Of a DNA stretch of 64,000 bases, positions 1 to 8,714 are shown piece by piece; positions within the stretch are counted from its first letter, which is position 1, and every line of letters starts with the position of its first letter. The stretch spans positions 124,001-188,000 of the forward strand of contig JAPJBO010000179.1 of NCBI GenBank assembly GCA_030068145.1, written 5' to 3'. This DNA comes from Diplonema papillatum. Its lineage: Eukaryota > Euglenozoa > Diplonemea > Diplonemida > Diplonemidae. A program made the position numbers and the translations under genes. The notes under the pieces were generated by a model. That model did no database searches and was not told the DNA's origin. It saw only the letters and a program-made list of their open reading frames with translations.

Positions 1-46
1 CGCTCTTCAAACCCAAGAAACATTTTCCCCCCGCCTCACCTTATGA

Positions 47-847
47 AGTTACATTGAAGGCTTAGACCGGTACGGGCTACATGTCAACCCCTGCTCAACA
101 ACGGGTGCCGCGAACACAACCGCGGCCCGTGCGAAGGGTGCCGCCAGCTGCCGACGCTCGCAGAGCGACGACCCGCCGCGTGCTGCGGCAAAGGGCACCA
201 CAGTGCCGACGAACCGAAGGCTACGAAGCCCGCCGCACCACCCAACACGAACACGCCGGCGCCCGCGGCCACGCCGCGCTCGCCTGCGGCTCGAGCAACT
301 GTCCGAGTCGCCCAGGAAGGGGCGGAAGCGTATCCTGCAGGAGACCCCGCGACCGACCACCCACCGGGGGCCGAAGAGCCCGGCCAAGAAAGCAGCGACG
401 CGGCAACGCACGCGAACGGCGCGGTGCCTCACCAGCTCACCAACCTCCCCGCCTTCATCACCGTCATCATCACCGTCGCCCAAGACGTCATCAACGGGGA
501 ACATCATCCCCATACAAACAACCCTTCCGCGCACGCCAACCGGCGAGCCCAAAGACGCGCCTCCCAGAAGGAGGCGGAAGCGACCCCTGCAGGAGTCCTC
601 GAAGCTCGCATCCCCGACAGGGAAGCCACGAAGATCGAAGCGATCGCGGCAGGCCGTGAACAACTCTACGCTCGATCACGAAATGGAATGCCTGACTTCT
701 TCCCCATCGTCGACCCGGAAACAGCCAAACCGGCCCGGAAAGTCCGCACCGCGAAAGCGAGCGGGAATTGAACTTGACTTGGAAATGACTAGTTTGACCA
801 CATCCTCATCATCGTTGACTCTCCCGACGGACGACGTCATAAAGTAA
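47..847 (+). CDS. Possible exon of a basic Ser/Pro/Arg-rich protein (reading frame uncertain)
   Basis: An open frame runs from after a stop near 46 to a TAA at 845-847. It encodes a Lys/Arg/Ser/Pro-rich sequence with internal echoes: a K-R-x-x-L-Q-E motif occurs twice and a C-L-T-S-S-P-like motif two to three times. Differences between those echoes fall partly at third positions, which supports this frame. A second frame in the same stretch (open through 424-771, TGA at 769-771) has very high G/C at third positions between 424 and 500 and ends in a natural-looking basic tail. I cannot decide between them. No start codon or splice acceptor is clear, so this may be a terminal exon of a gene that begins before the window. 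No domain is recognised. It resembles a nuclear basic protein in composition only. Confidence 0.3.
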   Translation, partial: SYIEGLDRYGLHVNPCSTTGAANTTAARAKGAASCRRSQSDDPPRAAAKGTTVPTNRRLRSPPHHPTRTRRRPRPRRARLRLEQLSESPRKGRKRILQETPRPTTHRGPKSPAKKAATRQRTRTARCLTSSPTSPPSSPSSSPSPKTSSTGNIIPIQTTLPRTPTGEPKDAPPRRRRKRPLQESSKLASPTGKPRRSKRSRQAVNNSTLDHEMECLTSSPSSTRKQPNRPGKSAPRKRAGIELDLEMTSLTTSSSSLTLPTDDVIK

Positions 848-1185
848 CGCTAGCCCGTGAACAGTGCTCGCCTGCCTTGATGGCACTTGCACCTTAAAGA
901 ACTCAATGCTCAACATGTAGAACGTGGGGGGCCCTTGATCACATTCATTACGGGTGTGGTCGTGGTATCGGTCGCAATAGTCGCTCTGCTAGCCATAGAG
1001 AGAGACGGAGAGAAAAAGAGCGCCAGAGAGAAAAGAAAAGATAACGTTATCTTCCGGAAAAGAAGGGTTACGCGAACCCCCGAAGAAATAATTACCAAGA
1101 AAATAAAAACAGAAAAGATAGAAACACAAACCGACGGTGACCCCCAAACCCTTTTTCAACCTTTCCAATTCCCTTCAAGCTAAAC
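848..1185. other. Non-coding spacer
   Basis: AT-richer sequence without codon bias. A short stretch near 893-920 (aaagaactcaatgct) matches a motif that recurs at 47631-47650 in the intron of the CLC gene, so a small dispersed repeat is present. Nothing else is recognised. Confidence 0.4.
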
Positions 1186-1442
1186 CATTATACAACGTTC
1201 CCCCCGCCTCACAAGTCAAACGGAGACTTCAAAAAAACCGACCGCTTACTACAAGAAGCAGTCTAAAAAACGACGCCAACCGTCACACAGGTATCAGTGC
1301 CGAATGCAGCAAGTGCCAGGTCGTGATGAGGGAGATGCCGTGGGTCAGGGGCGACCCGACCACCGGCCAGGCGACCTCGACTTGGGCGGGAAGATGGCTT
1401 CCGGGACCAGCGCCCGCGCGCCCGCCGGAAAGTATATTCGAC
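1186..1442 (+). pseudogene. Truncated upstream copy of an exon and its acceptor region
   Basis: This stretch matches 1571-1832 at an offset of 385 bases, with only a few substitutions. The match covers the intron tail, the cacacag acceptor and about 150 bases of exon. The copy lacks a 9-base segment near 1377 and diverges abruptly after about 1437, where the downstream copy runs on to a splice donor. It therefore cannot supply the whole exon. It could still be a mutually exclusive exon, but no donor is obvious at its end. Confidence 0.6.
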
Positions 1443-1675
1443 CTTGGTAGTGTCGCCAGTTCCGGAAAGCGACAGAGCCCGAAACCCCCGGACAAGAAAA
1501 TACGTATCCTGTTTGGTGGGTTTCGTCTCTGCCGGAGCTTTGCATGAAATTAGTTGGCATTAAATTCCCACATTATACAACGTTCCCCCCGCCTCACAAG
1601 TCAAGCGGAGACTTCAAAAAAACCGACCGCTTACTACAAGAAGCAGTCAAAAAAACGACGCCAACCGTCACACAG

Positions 1676-4600
1676 GTATCAGTGCCGAAGGCAGCAAGTG
1701 CCAGGTCGTGATGAGGGAGATGCCGTGGGTCAGGGGCGACCCGACCACCGGCCAGGCGTCCGCCGACGACCTCGACTTGGGCGGGAAGATGGCTTCCGGG
1801 ACCAGCGCCCGCGCGCCCGCCGGGGCGCGCCCAGCGACGACGGCTCCGTCATCCAGCGCATACAACCGCCCGGCACCCTCTGGCACGAAGCCGGCGGTTT
1901 CTGGTTCAATCAAGAGGATGCCTGCCCCGAGTATGCGCGCGGTTTCTTTCCTTTTTTAATGGCAGCAAGCTTGCTTGTCTATGTATCAAAAAAGTGTCGG
2001 ATGGCAGCGTGCTGTGTTAAATCACTCAAAACAGGGTTTACACACGTACGCACAAACAAGAAGTATGCCGGCTGTGCCTACCCTAAATGGACCTACCGAA
2101 CATAGATTGGGATACCATCCCAGTCGTACTATATCCGGCGAGCAGCCCGTCTGCTGTAGGACGAAGACAATGCGTTTTTCATGGTAACAAGCTTGCTTGT
2201 GTATCAAATAGTGTCGGATGACAGCGTGCTGTGCTAAATCACTCAAAACAGGGTTTACACACGTACGCACAAACAAGAAGTATGCCGGCTGTGCCTACCC
2301 TAAATGGACCTACCGAACATAGATTGGGATACCATCCCAGTCGTACTATATCCGGCGAGCAGCCCGTCTGCTGTAGGACGAAGACAATGCGTTTTTCATG
2401 GTAACAAGCTTGCTTGTGTATCAAAAAGTGTCGGATGGCAGCGTGCTGTGCTAAATCACTCAAAACAGGGTTTACACACGTACGCACAAACAATAAACCG
2501 CAATAGACGCTAAAAGAATATGCCGGCTGTCCCTTCCCTAGAACAAATGGACCTACCGAACATAGATTGGGATACCATCCTAGTTGTACTATACACGCAG
2601 TCGTACTATATCCGGCGAGCCGCCCGGCTGCTGTGGGGTGCGTTTTTCATGGTAACAAGCTTGCTTGTGTATCAAAAAGTGTCGGATGGCAGCGTGCTGT
2701 GCTAAATCACTCAAAACAGGGTTTACACACGTACGCACAAACAATAAACCACAATAAACGCTAAAAGAATATGCCGGCTGTCCCTTCCCTAGAACAAATG
2801 GACCTACCGAACATAGATTGGGATACCATCCTAGTTGTACTATATCCGGCGAGCCGCCCGGCTGCTGTGGGACGAAGGCAATGCGTCTTTGCTCCATCAT
2901 GCGACACCGCCCATGATGTCGCCAACAGACGACACTGTTCGCGTTGTGGCGGTGTTTGTACTGCCTCATGCCTGCGGTCCCGGCTCAGGGGCAGGGGCAA
3001 TCGTGGTCACCTGCTTTGTAGGACTTGAGGAGACTGCCGATTGCGAAATCTCGAAGGAGCATAGTGTGGTACTCATCTCCCCACTATCGCAACAATATTC
3101 CAATCACAGAGGAGATAAATGTGCTGTAGCCCACACGAAGCAGGTAAATCTGGGTTTAGTGGCGGGCGTAAGCGTTTAACAAGAGAGACCCACTTTGTTG
3201 TTGTATCACCCATTCCACGAAAAAGTGTCACAGATTTTCCGTCTGAAAAGCAGCCCGTTTTGGGTCAAAATTTTGGAATTTTTGGGAAATTTTTTTTTGG
3301 ATGGTAAGAGCTATCCCTGGCGATTATGGGGAAGCAATCAGCTCGCGTGGCGACCAAAATCTGGCGTGCAGATGGACAAAAGGTCGGTTTTGGGGTTGTT
3401 TCAAAAACAAAAAAAAAACGATTTCCGGCGGGAATCGAACCACCGACCCACAAACCCCTGTGTGGGTGTGGTAACCTCTGGACCATGGGCTAAAAAAACG
3501 GCGGAAATTTTTTTGTTCACTACCGAGTGAGAATTTTTGGACTCATTTTGAGTTCTTCGCAAACCGGGCGAAATAAGCTCTGAGAGAGCAGAAATACCGT
3601 CCTGGGACACTGGAAACGAGTAAATGACGATCTCGCACTTTCCGATAAGAATTCCAACTGAGCAGGCGCTAAAAGCGAATTTTGGCCCGAGGTTTGGCAA
3701 CATAGCCTAACGGTTACCGCACCCTCCTGGGCCCCTGTAGGCCATGGTTCGATTCCCCCGGTCCGATTTTTTTTTTTTGCGATTTTTCGGTGTGAAAAGC
3801 AGCCGTCTGGAAATTATTTTCGAGGTCTTTTTGGGAAATCTTTTGGTTTTCGAGTAGTTCTGGGATGCGCGATTATGGGCAAGCTGCCAGCTAGCCCAGC
3901 GATCAAAATCTGACCCCCTCCTGGATGCAGAGAGAAAAAAAACCGATCTCCAGGACCCCATTTTTTCGGGTGCCGACCTCCATTTCCGGGGGGGGGGTCG
4001 GTCAAAATTTTTATCCGACCAAATATTCGGAAAGCCCTGTCCTCAACGGATTCAAACGTGTCCTCAAAATCTCGAAACCGACCATTTTCGGACCTGCAGA
4101 TGAAAATTTTCGGCAGAAATCCGAAAAAAGCCGAAATCTGTGACACTTTTTCGTGGAATGGGTGGTATTGATTTTTCGTAGTAACAATGCATTGCAAACA
4201 CGAAAGAGAACGCTGGCAGCGTGTGTGCTAGCTTCAACCTGAGCATGAGAGGCAGTGCTCTGCCTAAACATTATACTAAGATTTCCCCCCCCCCTGATAC
4301 GAATTCGCTTTACGACGAAGGTCGCCCGGAGACTTTAAGATCCCGGATTCTCCAAAAAAAGCGAGCTATAGCTCTAAAAAAACTCGATTGCAGGCAGCAA
4401 GCCGTCTGGGTACACGGGCGGGCCGGACCCGGACAAGGCGATGACGCCAGCGGAGAGGAAGAAGGCGCTGCTGGGCAAGGTCATGCACAAGACGAAGGTG
4501 CAGCTGACGAAGATCGAAGCCGAGGCGCCGCACGTGCCCGCCTCGCACGAAGTCGCGCTGCGGAAGGAAGCGATCACAGCGGCCAACATCAAGCTGGCCC

Positions 4601-4978
4601 AGAAGCAGGGCGTTTCGAACGCCGCGAAGGAGCAGGCGAAGCTGAACCTGAAGCCTCCCTCGTCGTGGCTCGGCGCGCTCAGCAGAACCGAGAACGGTAG
4701 GAGGGTCATCGAGAACTTCGAGCTCAACATCGTCGACTTCGTGCGGGAGACCATGAGCTTGGTCGGCAGGGCCCGCATCCAAAGCGGCAAGATGGACGTC
4801 ACTTACCAAGCCAAAACGCGCGTCCTCGCCAAGGACAACGAGCTGGTCGTCGAAATCGGACTCGACTCCTCCGGAGTCTGCCGCGGCAGCTTCACCAAGC
4901 CCGGCCAGATCAGCGGCACCTTCCTGTTCCCGAACGGAAACGGGACGTTCAAGCTGATGGTATGCCCCGCCCCTTAGT
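1676..4978 (+). CDS. Two-exon gene of unknown function
   Basis: Exon 1676-1930 follows a cacacag acceptor and ends at donor GTATGC (1931). Exon 4394-4959 follows attgcag and ends at GTATGC (4960), or reads through to TAG at 4976-4978. The phases agree: one base is left at 1930 and two are supplied at 4394, making a Ser codon. Both exons have high GC3. The first encodes a Ser/Pro/Ala-rich linker. The second encodes a Lys/Ala-rich helical stretch (M-T-P-A-E-R-K-K onward) and then an alternating hydrophobic, probably beta-rich region with G-x-F-L-F-P-N-G-N-G near its end. I recognise no family. The 5' end is missing: exon 1676 needs an upstream exon, possibly the 47-847 region. The 2.46 kb intron carries the 1959-2890 satellite and the 3207-4164 element. 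A further 3' exon is possible but not seen. Confidence 0.6.
1959..2890. repeat. Intronic tandem satellite, four copies of about 220-245 bp (family R1)
   Basis: Four head-to-tail copies begin near 1959, 2180, 2399 and 2650. Each starts with atggtaacaagcttgcttg, continues through gtgtcggatggcagcgtgctgtg and a gtttacacacgtacgcacaaacaa tract, then a segment around cctaccgaacatagattggg. Copies are nearly identical apart from short indels. Shorter or diverged single copies occur at 36703-36785, 37550-37650, 51513-51625, and on the other strand at 35848-35915. The arrays sit inside an intron, so translated fragments in them are not genes. Confidence 0.85.
3418..3490 (-). other. tRNA-like sequence inside the TIR element
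   Basis: Read on the - strand it begins near tagcccatggtccagaggtta, resembling a D-arm, and carries ggttcgattccc, close to the pol III B-box consensus GGTTCGANTCC. The T-stem and acceptor stem do not pair properly, so it is not a functional tRNA gene. It may be a tRNA-derived promoter remnant. Confidence 0.45.
3703..3768 (+). other. tRNA-like sequence inside the TIR element
   Basis: The stretch catagcctaacggttacc resembles a D-arm, and ggttcgattccc near 3748-3760 resembles a B box. The T-stem has mismatches and no acceptor stem is found. A T-run follows at 3769-3778, which would suit pol III termination. It is a tRNA-derived remnant rather than a gene. Confidence 0.45.
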
Positions 4979-7656
4979 CCCTGCCACATACTCCAGTTTC
5001 CTGGAGTGCCCGTTCCCGGCGAGCTACGAGGGAACGAACCTGTAAGAGTGCCAACGCTACTCTTTCTACGTACATATAAAAGGTGTCACGGGAGAAGCCG
5101 GCAGCCGCTGCTTCACGGCTTATCACGTGGGCGGCCCTGAGATTACCCCCTCAGGTGACACCACTTTATCTTTAGCCATACTTCAACCCTCTTGCGAATG
5201 TGTTCGTGGTGTCGGCCGCAGGAGTCTTTTTTGGCTAGCCAAAGAGAGTAAAAGAGTGAAAGAGTACGCACAGTAGTGAGTAGAGAAGAGAACGAGTGTA
5301 AAAGAACGGAGGTAGCACAAACTACCAGACCGGCGGAGGCCACCGCAAAAAATATTTCTTACCTTTTCCTTATCCCTCAAAACCAGCACCAATTAACAAC
5401 GGCCCCCTAGTCCCTCGAGGTTTCACACCCCACTTTGGGAGCCGTACACTCCCCTTTTCACCTTTTTCTATTTTTTGCATCCCTTTTCTAGACAGCATCT
5501 TCCTCGATGAAGATTGATGCTAGCATCAACCACGCATGAGAGGCGGTGCTCTGCAAACATTGTAGCAGCTAACACTGCAAGATGAAAACAGAAGTCTCGG
5601 GCCGGATGGAGAGGCTGACAACCTCCCACGCTCTATCCGTCCCCCGAAGAGTCCCGCCAGACCCACCCTTCGGAGAGGTGTCAGGACCCAAACACATTGC
5701 GTCAAAAACTCAAAGCCGACTGGTGAACATGACAAGTAGGCTATACTTCGCTTCAGCCGATACCCACTTGAAGCCCTGAACTTAAACACATACACACAGC
5801 GCACGCACATGGACGAATGAGAGGCCCGCTGTTTCAAGCAGTTTTCCCCCCGCGGACTCGAGTAAACGAGAAAATGAGACCGCAATGTTCCAATAAGGCT
5901 GTTCCACAAATTGGCGTTCGTTTGCTTTCTTCTTTTTTTTTTTTTAAATACAAAGTTACGCACTTCTTCCTTGTGTCGTTTGAGCGTCTGATTGGACCCT
6001 AGGGGAGGGTGGCTAGAAGAAGGCTCTCATCTGTGAGTGCCTTCGCTCTGCGATAGCCCTTTTGTCCGTCTCTGTTTCGCTGTTCTTTCGATGAGTTCGT
6101 AATTGGGGGCAGTATCGCTGAGTCAAGTACCGTCTGGCTCCTCATTTATGTAGTTTTTATCTTAAGAATTACACAAAACAAAGGCCTGCAAAAAACAGAA
6201 GCGCGCCACACACTGATTATTAGCGGCCGATAAATTTTAAACCACGCATATTATTGGCCTATAAATTAGAGGCTGGTAACTCGGGCTCGTAACTGGCAAA
6301 GATGGTGGACTTTCCGCCGGATTTATTTACTTTGGCCACGGTTGACTGATGCTGCAGTTGCTTCCCTCGAAATCCAGTTCAGGTTATAAAACGCGACTTC
6401 TCTTCCGCCCCCGTGTCTCAAAAAGTCCACGATGCAGAAAGAAACCCCCCAAAATACCGTTGCGCAAAAATAAGCTGTCGACAGCACACGGTAAAAATAA
6501 GGCAGTGACTGCACACTTCTTCTCGCATTACGGCTGTGCTTTCGGCCTGGTTTCGCTTTTGGCCTGGCTGGCTTTCGTCTGAGCAGCAGAGAGCTGCTGC
6601 CTCCACGAACGTCAGTCAGGTCGAAACACCCGTTCTTTGTCTCTTTTCCCTCTTTCTCCAGCAACTACGGTCGTACTGCTGGACACGGACGCTTCCGGTT
6701 TCATGTCTGCACGTGAGGTAACAGGGGCCAGAAACGGCTTCGACGTAGTCGGTGCCAGGGCAAAGTGGTTCTCTCCGGAATGTATTGTCGGACGCCAGAT
6801 GCTGATTCCCTGAGTCCTGAACAAAAGGCTGCTGTCGGTCAGGCATGTGGAAAGGCCCTGTGCACGAGGTTGTCATCGTGTTCCATTTTGCGGGCTCAGT
6901 TCAGGCGTCAGGTATTGGCAAAGCCGGAAGCTTCCTGACCTAACAACACACCCCACACACGGTATTGTCTTGCGTTTGTTTCGTAGCCTTTCTTCCTCCC
7001 CTCTCCCCATCCCCTCTTAGGTCTGATGCCAAAGACTCACTCGATACCGTTTCCTCCGTTGGCTGTGACATGCGGAAATCTACCGAGAAACCACCAAGGT
7101 GACGGTCAACCACAGCTTGCAAAGCTTGAGTCGAATGCAGCAAAAGTCCCTGTCCGCTCTGCCCTGTGGCTGACCGTTTCTACGAGCTTGTGTTAAGCGC
7201 AAGCCCCAAGGGCGCGCCACACCTTGTTGCTTTAGTTTGGGAAGTCGGTAGCCACCTGACCTGTAGGCCCGTAGCTCAGTAGTACCGCCGAGCATGTGAA
7301 GCTTGGCTCTGTAGCAGGCTTTCCCCGGTATGCTTCCTGCTCGCCCGCTGGGGATAGCTTGTCCGGTAGGGTAAGGAGCGGCTTCAAAGCTGAAGTCGGT
7401 GGCAGAACCCGCTTAATTCCCTGTACGTGATCGGGCCCCTCCTGCACCCCTCTGCTCGCCTAAAATGGCAGGAGAGCGAGATCAGGTGCGTAACTTCCCC
7501 GTCTGACATCCTGCAAGCTGCCAAGGAAGCTCCGAAGTAACGACACGAGTGCAAGAGACAGCTGCCAAAGCCGCCGAGTAGACAAAACTGGCTGAGAAGT
7601 GAATTGAGCACTGTACGAGAGAGCGAGCTAGCTGTTGACACCAGCCGGCATATGGG
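4979..7656. other. Intergenic, no gene recognised
   Basis: No frame here shows the GC3 bias of the neighbouring exons. A short dispersed repeat sits at 5515-5560 (gatgctagcatcaaccacgcatgagaggcggtgctctg); related copies are at 4225-4290, 21755-21820 and 60478-60520. A T-run lies at 5932-5945. A tRNA-like A box near 7267-7280 has no matching B box. Confidence 0.5.
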
Positions 7657-8240
7657 CCCCTTTCAGTAGCTTGGAAAACGGAAACAGAAGCGCACACCTC
7701 CATCGACACTGACGACAACTATCGAAAGGAGATAATCTGCTGAAGTATCGGAACGGGGTCTGAAACGTCTTTCACACCATCTTCTGCTACTACCTTTCTT
7801 TGGTTGACTGAAGCGCGCCATGAAGGCTTGTAAATGTCCAACAAACAACAGGATAGAGCTTGGGATACTCGTACTGGGCAGGGTTAAGGTGTGGCCTCAA
7901 CGCTGAAGTCAAAGTGGTAAACACCGAGCCCAGTTGAGTGTCGAAGACACCCCAACCCAGTCCTTGTTGCATACGCTGTGCTCTTTCGCCCAAAAGCAAG
8001 GTCTTGAAGAGAGGGAGGGGTGGCTTCAGGTAGCGGTCGCTTCCCCCGTTCAACCCCCCCGTCCGGCAAGCTGCCCAGACGGCCCACACGGCCCCGCTGC
8101 GACGCGTCGCAGCGGGCGCCGTCACGGGCACTTGTGGCAGCAGCGCCGCGAAGGACAACCACAGCAGCAACAACAAGAAGAACCCGTGGGCGCCGACGAA
8201 GCCGCCCGTCAGCGGGTATCCCCCGCAGCGCAGGGAGAGC
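7657..8240 (+). pseudogene. Dead tandem copy of the promoter and first codons of the SecA-like fusion gene
   Basis: This block repeats at 8262-8834. From the start site onward, the indels between the copies (near 8135 and 8170) are multiples of three, so the copy once preserved a reading frame. The position equivalent to the ATG at 8715 is ACG at 8124-8126, and the frame runs into unrelated sequence after about 8240. The copy therefore cannot start the same protein. It might still act as a promoter, because its upstream part is intact. Confidence 0.75.
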
Positions 8241-8714
8241 GTGAAGAGTGAATTGACAAGACCCTTTCAGTAGCTTGGAAAACGAAAAACAGAAGTGCAC
8301 CTCTTCATCGGCAACTCTCCAACTAGCGAGGAAGTAGAGAATCTGCTGGAGCCGAACAACTTCCTAACAGAGGTCGCAAGACACCAATCTGATCATCCCT
8401 CGGGATCGACGGTGACACAATAAATGTCCAAAAACAAACAGGATAGGGCTTGGGATACTCGGAACTGGGGCAGGTTAAGGTGCGGCCTCAACACTGAAGT
8501 CAAAGTGGTAGACACCGAGCCCAGTTGAGTGTCGAAGACACCCCAACCCGGTCCTTGTATACGCTGTGCTCTTTCGCCAAAAGAAAGGGCTAGAAGAGAG
8601 GGAGGGGTGGCTTCAGGTAGCGGTCGCTTCCCCCGTTCAACCCCCCCGTCCGGCAAGCTGCCTAATAAGACGGCCCACACGGCCCCGCTGCGACGCGTCG
8701 CAGCGGGCGCCGTC

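Larger units (their letters stand above)
3207..4164. mobile_element. 958-bp terminal-inverted-repeat element with 4-bp target duplication
   Basis: The ends 3207-3236 and 4135-4164 are perfect 30-base inverted repeats (left end starts cacccattccacgaaaaag). The flanking bases 3203-3206 and 4165-4168 are both GTAT, as expected for a 4-base target-site duplication. The element holds no long open frame, so it would be non-autonomous. Inside are two tRNA-like sequences in opposite orientation (3418-3490 on the - strand, 3703-3768 on the + strand) and a diverged direct repeat of a gcgattatggg-containing block (about 3318-3380 and 3870-3935). It lies in the intron of the 1676-4978 gene and appears inserted into an older R3 repeat, whose sequence ends at 3206. 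Confidence 0.8.

Noticed and set aside
1137-1547. A 136-codon frame
   Set aside because: It crosses the truncated duplicate exon and its intron tail in a frame different from that of the intact exon.
2022-2764. Short repeated open frames
   Set aside because: They are translations of the R1 satellite.
7262-7330. tRNA gene
   Set aside because: An A-box-like tagctcagtagt is present, but there is no T-arm or B box at the right distance and no cloverleaf.
8529-8714. N-terminal extension of the SecA-like fusion upstream of 8715
   Set aside because: The frame is open by chance, and its first copy is in the duplicated promoter. The ATG at 8715 gives a sensible acylation-type N-terminus.
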